Shown in pieces: positions 62,445 to 64,000 of a DNA stretch of 64,000 nt. The stretch spans positions 24,806,946 through 24,870,945 of the forward strand of contig CM022665.1 of assembly GCA_012295275.1 (NCBI GenBank), read 5' to 3'. The notes beneath the pieces are model-generated. The model ran no database searches. It worked only from the letters and a program-made list of their open reading frames with translations, and was not told the origin of the DNA. Each line of letters begins with the position of its first letter. The stretch's first letter is position 1. Source of the stretch: Chrysomallon squamiferum. Lineage: Eukaryota > Mollusca > Gastropoda > Neomphalida > Peltospiridae. Made by a program: the position numbers and the translations under genes.

Positions 62445-64000
62445 AACAACAAGAACGTGTATTAAAATAATTATGTGTGAAGAACAGCTTCATTAAAAAG
62501 AACACAGAATCACTGTGTTACCAAACATTGAGATAAACTTGTAACTAAATACAGGCACATACATGCATACATACTTAGAGAGAAATGAAAATAAATTTGA
62601 GGAAGAAGTATACAGAGAAGAAACATGAAGATCAAGAAATACTTAAATGAATAAAATAAAATAACAAAATAACAGTAAGTATAATAATAAATAACCAGAA
62701 ATAAAGATTCCGACATATATAGGCACAGAGACACGTACGGGTTTCAACAGATATATATTCATATGTAAAAACTAATACATATATGCAAAGTCAAGAGAAA
62801 CTTTTCAGTTTAAAACCGAAATTTCACAGAAACTTAATCAGTGTAAAACACACAGTCCACACGCTAACAATACTGAATGTGAAAAATGATACTCTTCTAC
62901 GTGAGGTTTTGCCAAGAGTCTACGAAAACGTGAAAAGCATGTACCTCGTGAACAACCACAACTGCACGTGCAAATAGGTTATAAAAATTATTTAACTAGT
63001 CTATGCACCGGAGACCTTTTATTACGATTTTTTTTTTTTTTTTTTTTTTTTGTTCTTGCACTGGGGCAAGTGGTGGTCGCAGTCACTTACCACTGAGCTT
63101 GAATTATTCAACATGTTTTCAGTGTGTTGTCCACGAAGTGAAACGTTTAATTTTTGTTCCCCACATTACTTTAGTAAATTCTGGCGATATGATCAGATTT
63201 TGTATGATTATCATTTGTAGTGTGTGTCTATTACGTTGACATTTTGACTTTTTCAATACCGTTTACTTACTTCGTTCTCATATCTTTTATTGTTATTTAA
63301 CTAGAGAGAGTTCAGTCTATGGCAAAGCTGGTACGTAAACCATAAATGCAAATAGACACAATGAAAATAATTACTACCCTTTTTATTACTGAATTTACTG
63401 TAGAACTTAGTTCGTAAGAATGGTCTGTTTCAATGAGCGCTTTGTGAAATAAAATGAAATGAAGTATAAAAAAGTAAAATATGAATTTTTTCTTATCTAT
63501 TTATTTATTGTTTTTATTTTATTTATTCTTTTTTATTTTATTTATTTATTTATTTATTTATTTTTTTTGTTAAAATTCACACCTAGAACGGGAAAAAGGT
63601 GTATTCTGAGTTTTAACTGATGAAATGCTTTTAAAAATTTTATTTGTTTGGCGTGGATGATCATATGACAACATGTCAGATGCATGGATATGTAAAATCC
63701 AGGTTTAATACAAGTTGCATGGGATAAATACCAATCTACAAAGCAAACCTTATAAGAATGCAGAAGTTAACAAACCGACATATAAAAATGAAATAAGTAA
63801 AAAAAAAAAAAACAAAAAAAATCTGACATTGATAGCAGTAGTAGCCGTAATAATAGTAGCAGTAACAGTAGTAGTAGTAATAGTAGTATCATCAGTAGTA
63901 GTAGTAGAGGGTAATAGTAAAACTGCTACTACTAGTAGTAATAATAATGATGTTGTTGATGTTGATAAATAAAAAATAAAAACTATATTATAACTCCGAG
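62366..64000. other. Right flank, no gene seen
   Basis: Contains (AAT)n at 62386-62442, poly(T) at 63030-63051, an (ATTT)n-rich stretch at 63500-63562 and an imperfect (GTA)n at 63836-63960. Open frames at 62783-62977 and 63003-63239 lack splice or family support. No third Gly-rich copy is present up to the window end. Confidence 0.65.

Overview
This window looks like gene-poor, AT-rich animal nuclear DNA. I see no bacterial operons, ribosome binding sites, CRISPR arrays or rRNA genes. The two recognisable genes have GT-AG introns, TATA boxes and AATAAA poly(A) signals. The rest is crowded with microsatellites ((CT/GA)n, (CA)n, (TATG)n, (AAT)n, imperfect (ACT)n) and long poly(A/T) runs. That style, together with small Gly-Tyr-Met-rich secreted proteins, fits a lophotrochozoan, most likely a mollusc and possibly a cephalopod. 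The organism assignment is inference.

The only well-supported genes are a direct tandem pair near the right end on the + strand: paralog 1 (CDS 58759-59058, 99 aa) and paralog 2 (CDS 61615-61998, 127 aa). Each has a conserved upstream block, a TATA box, a short non-coding first exon, an intron in the 5'UTR, a single coding exon, a second intron just after the stop codon, and a third exon ending in AATAAA. Both proteins have an almost identical 18-residue signal peptide, a GMMMPMYGG mature N-terminus, low-complexity GYG/GGYGMGG repeats and a -YGR end. Paralog 2 also carries nine copies of a 15-bp in-frame repeat encoding GGxMx. They resemble structural or shell-matrix-like secreted glycine-rich proteins, or glycine-rich antimicrobial peptides, but the exact role cannot be read from sequence.

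The remaining 58 kb (1-58300) and the flanks of the gene pair contain no gene I can name. It is either intergenic or deep intron. It holds: (i) many simple repeats; (ii) dispersed-repeat remnants, including an inverted pair of about 98% identical copies (20789-21002 / 24701-24946), a 126-bp MITE-like element with TA ends (21366-21495) and several degenerate tRNA-like SINE heads; (iii) local structures, including a perfect 20-bp hairpin at 47987-48030, a GC-rich hairpin at 17234-17288 and degenerate tandem repeats at 51419-51609 and 52334-52790; and (iv) a dozen short non-repetitive open stretches beside splice-like signals. I list the last group only as low-confidence exon candidates, because short open frames of this size also arise by chance.
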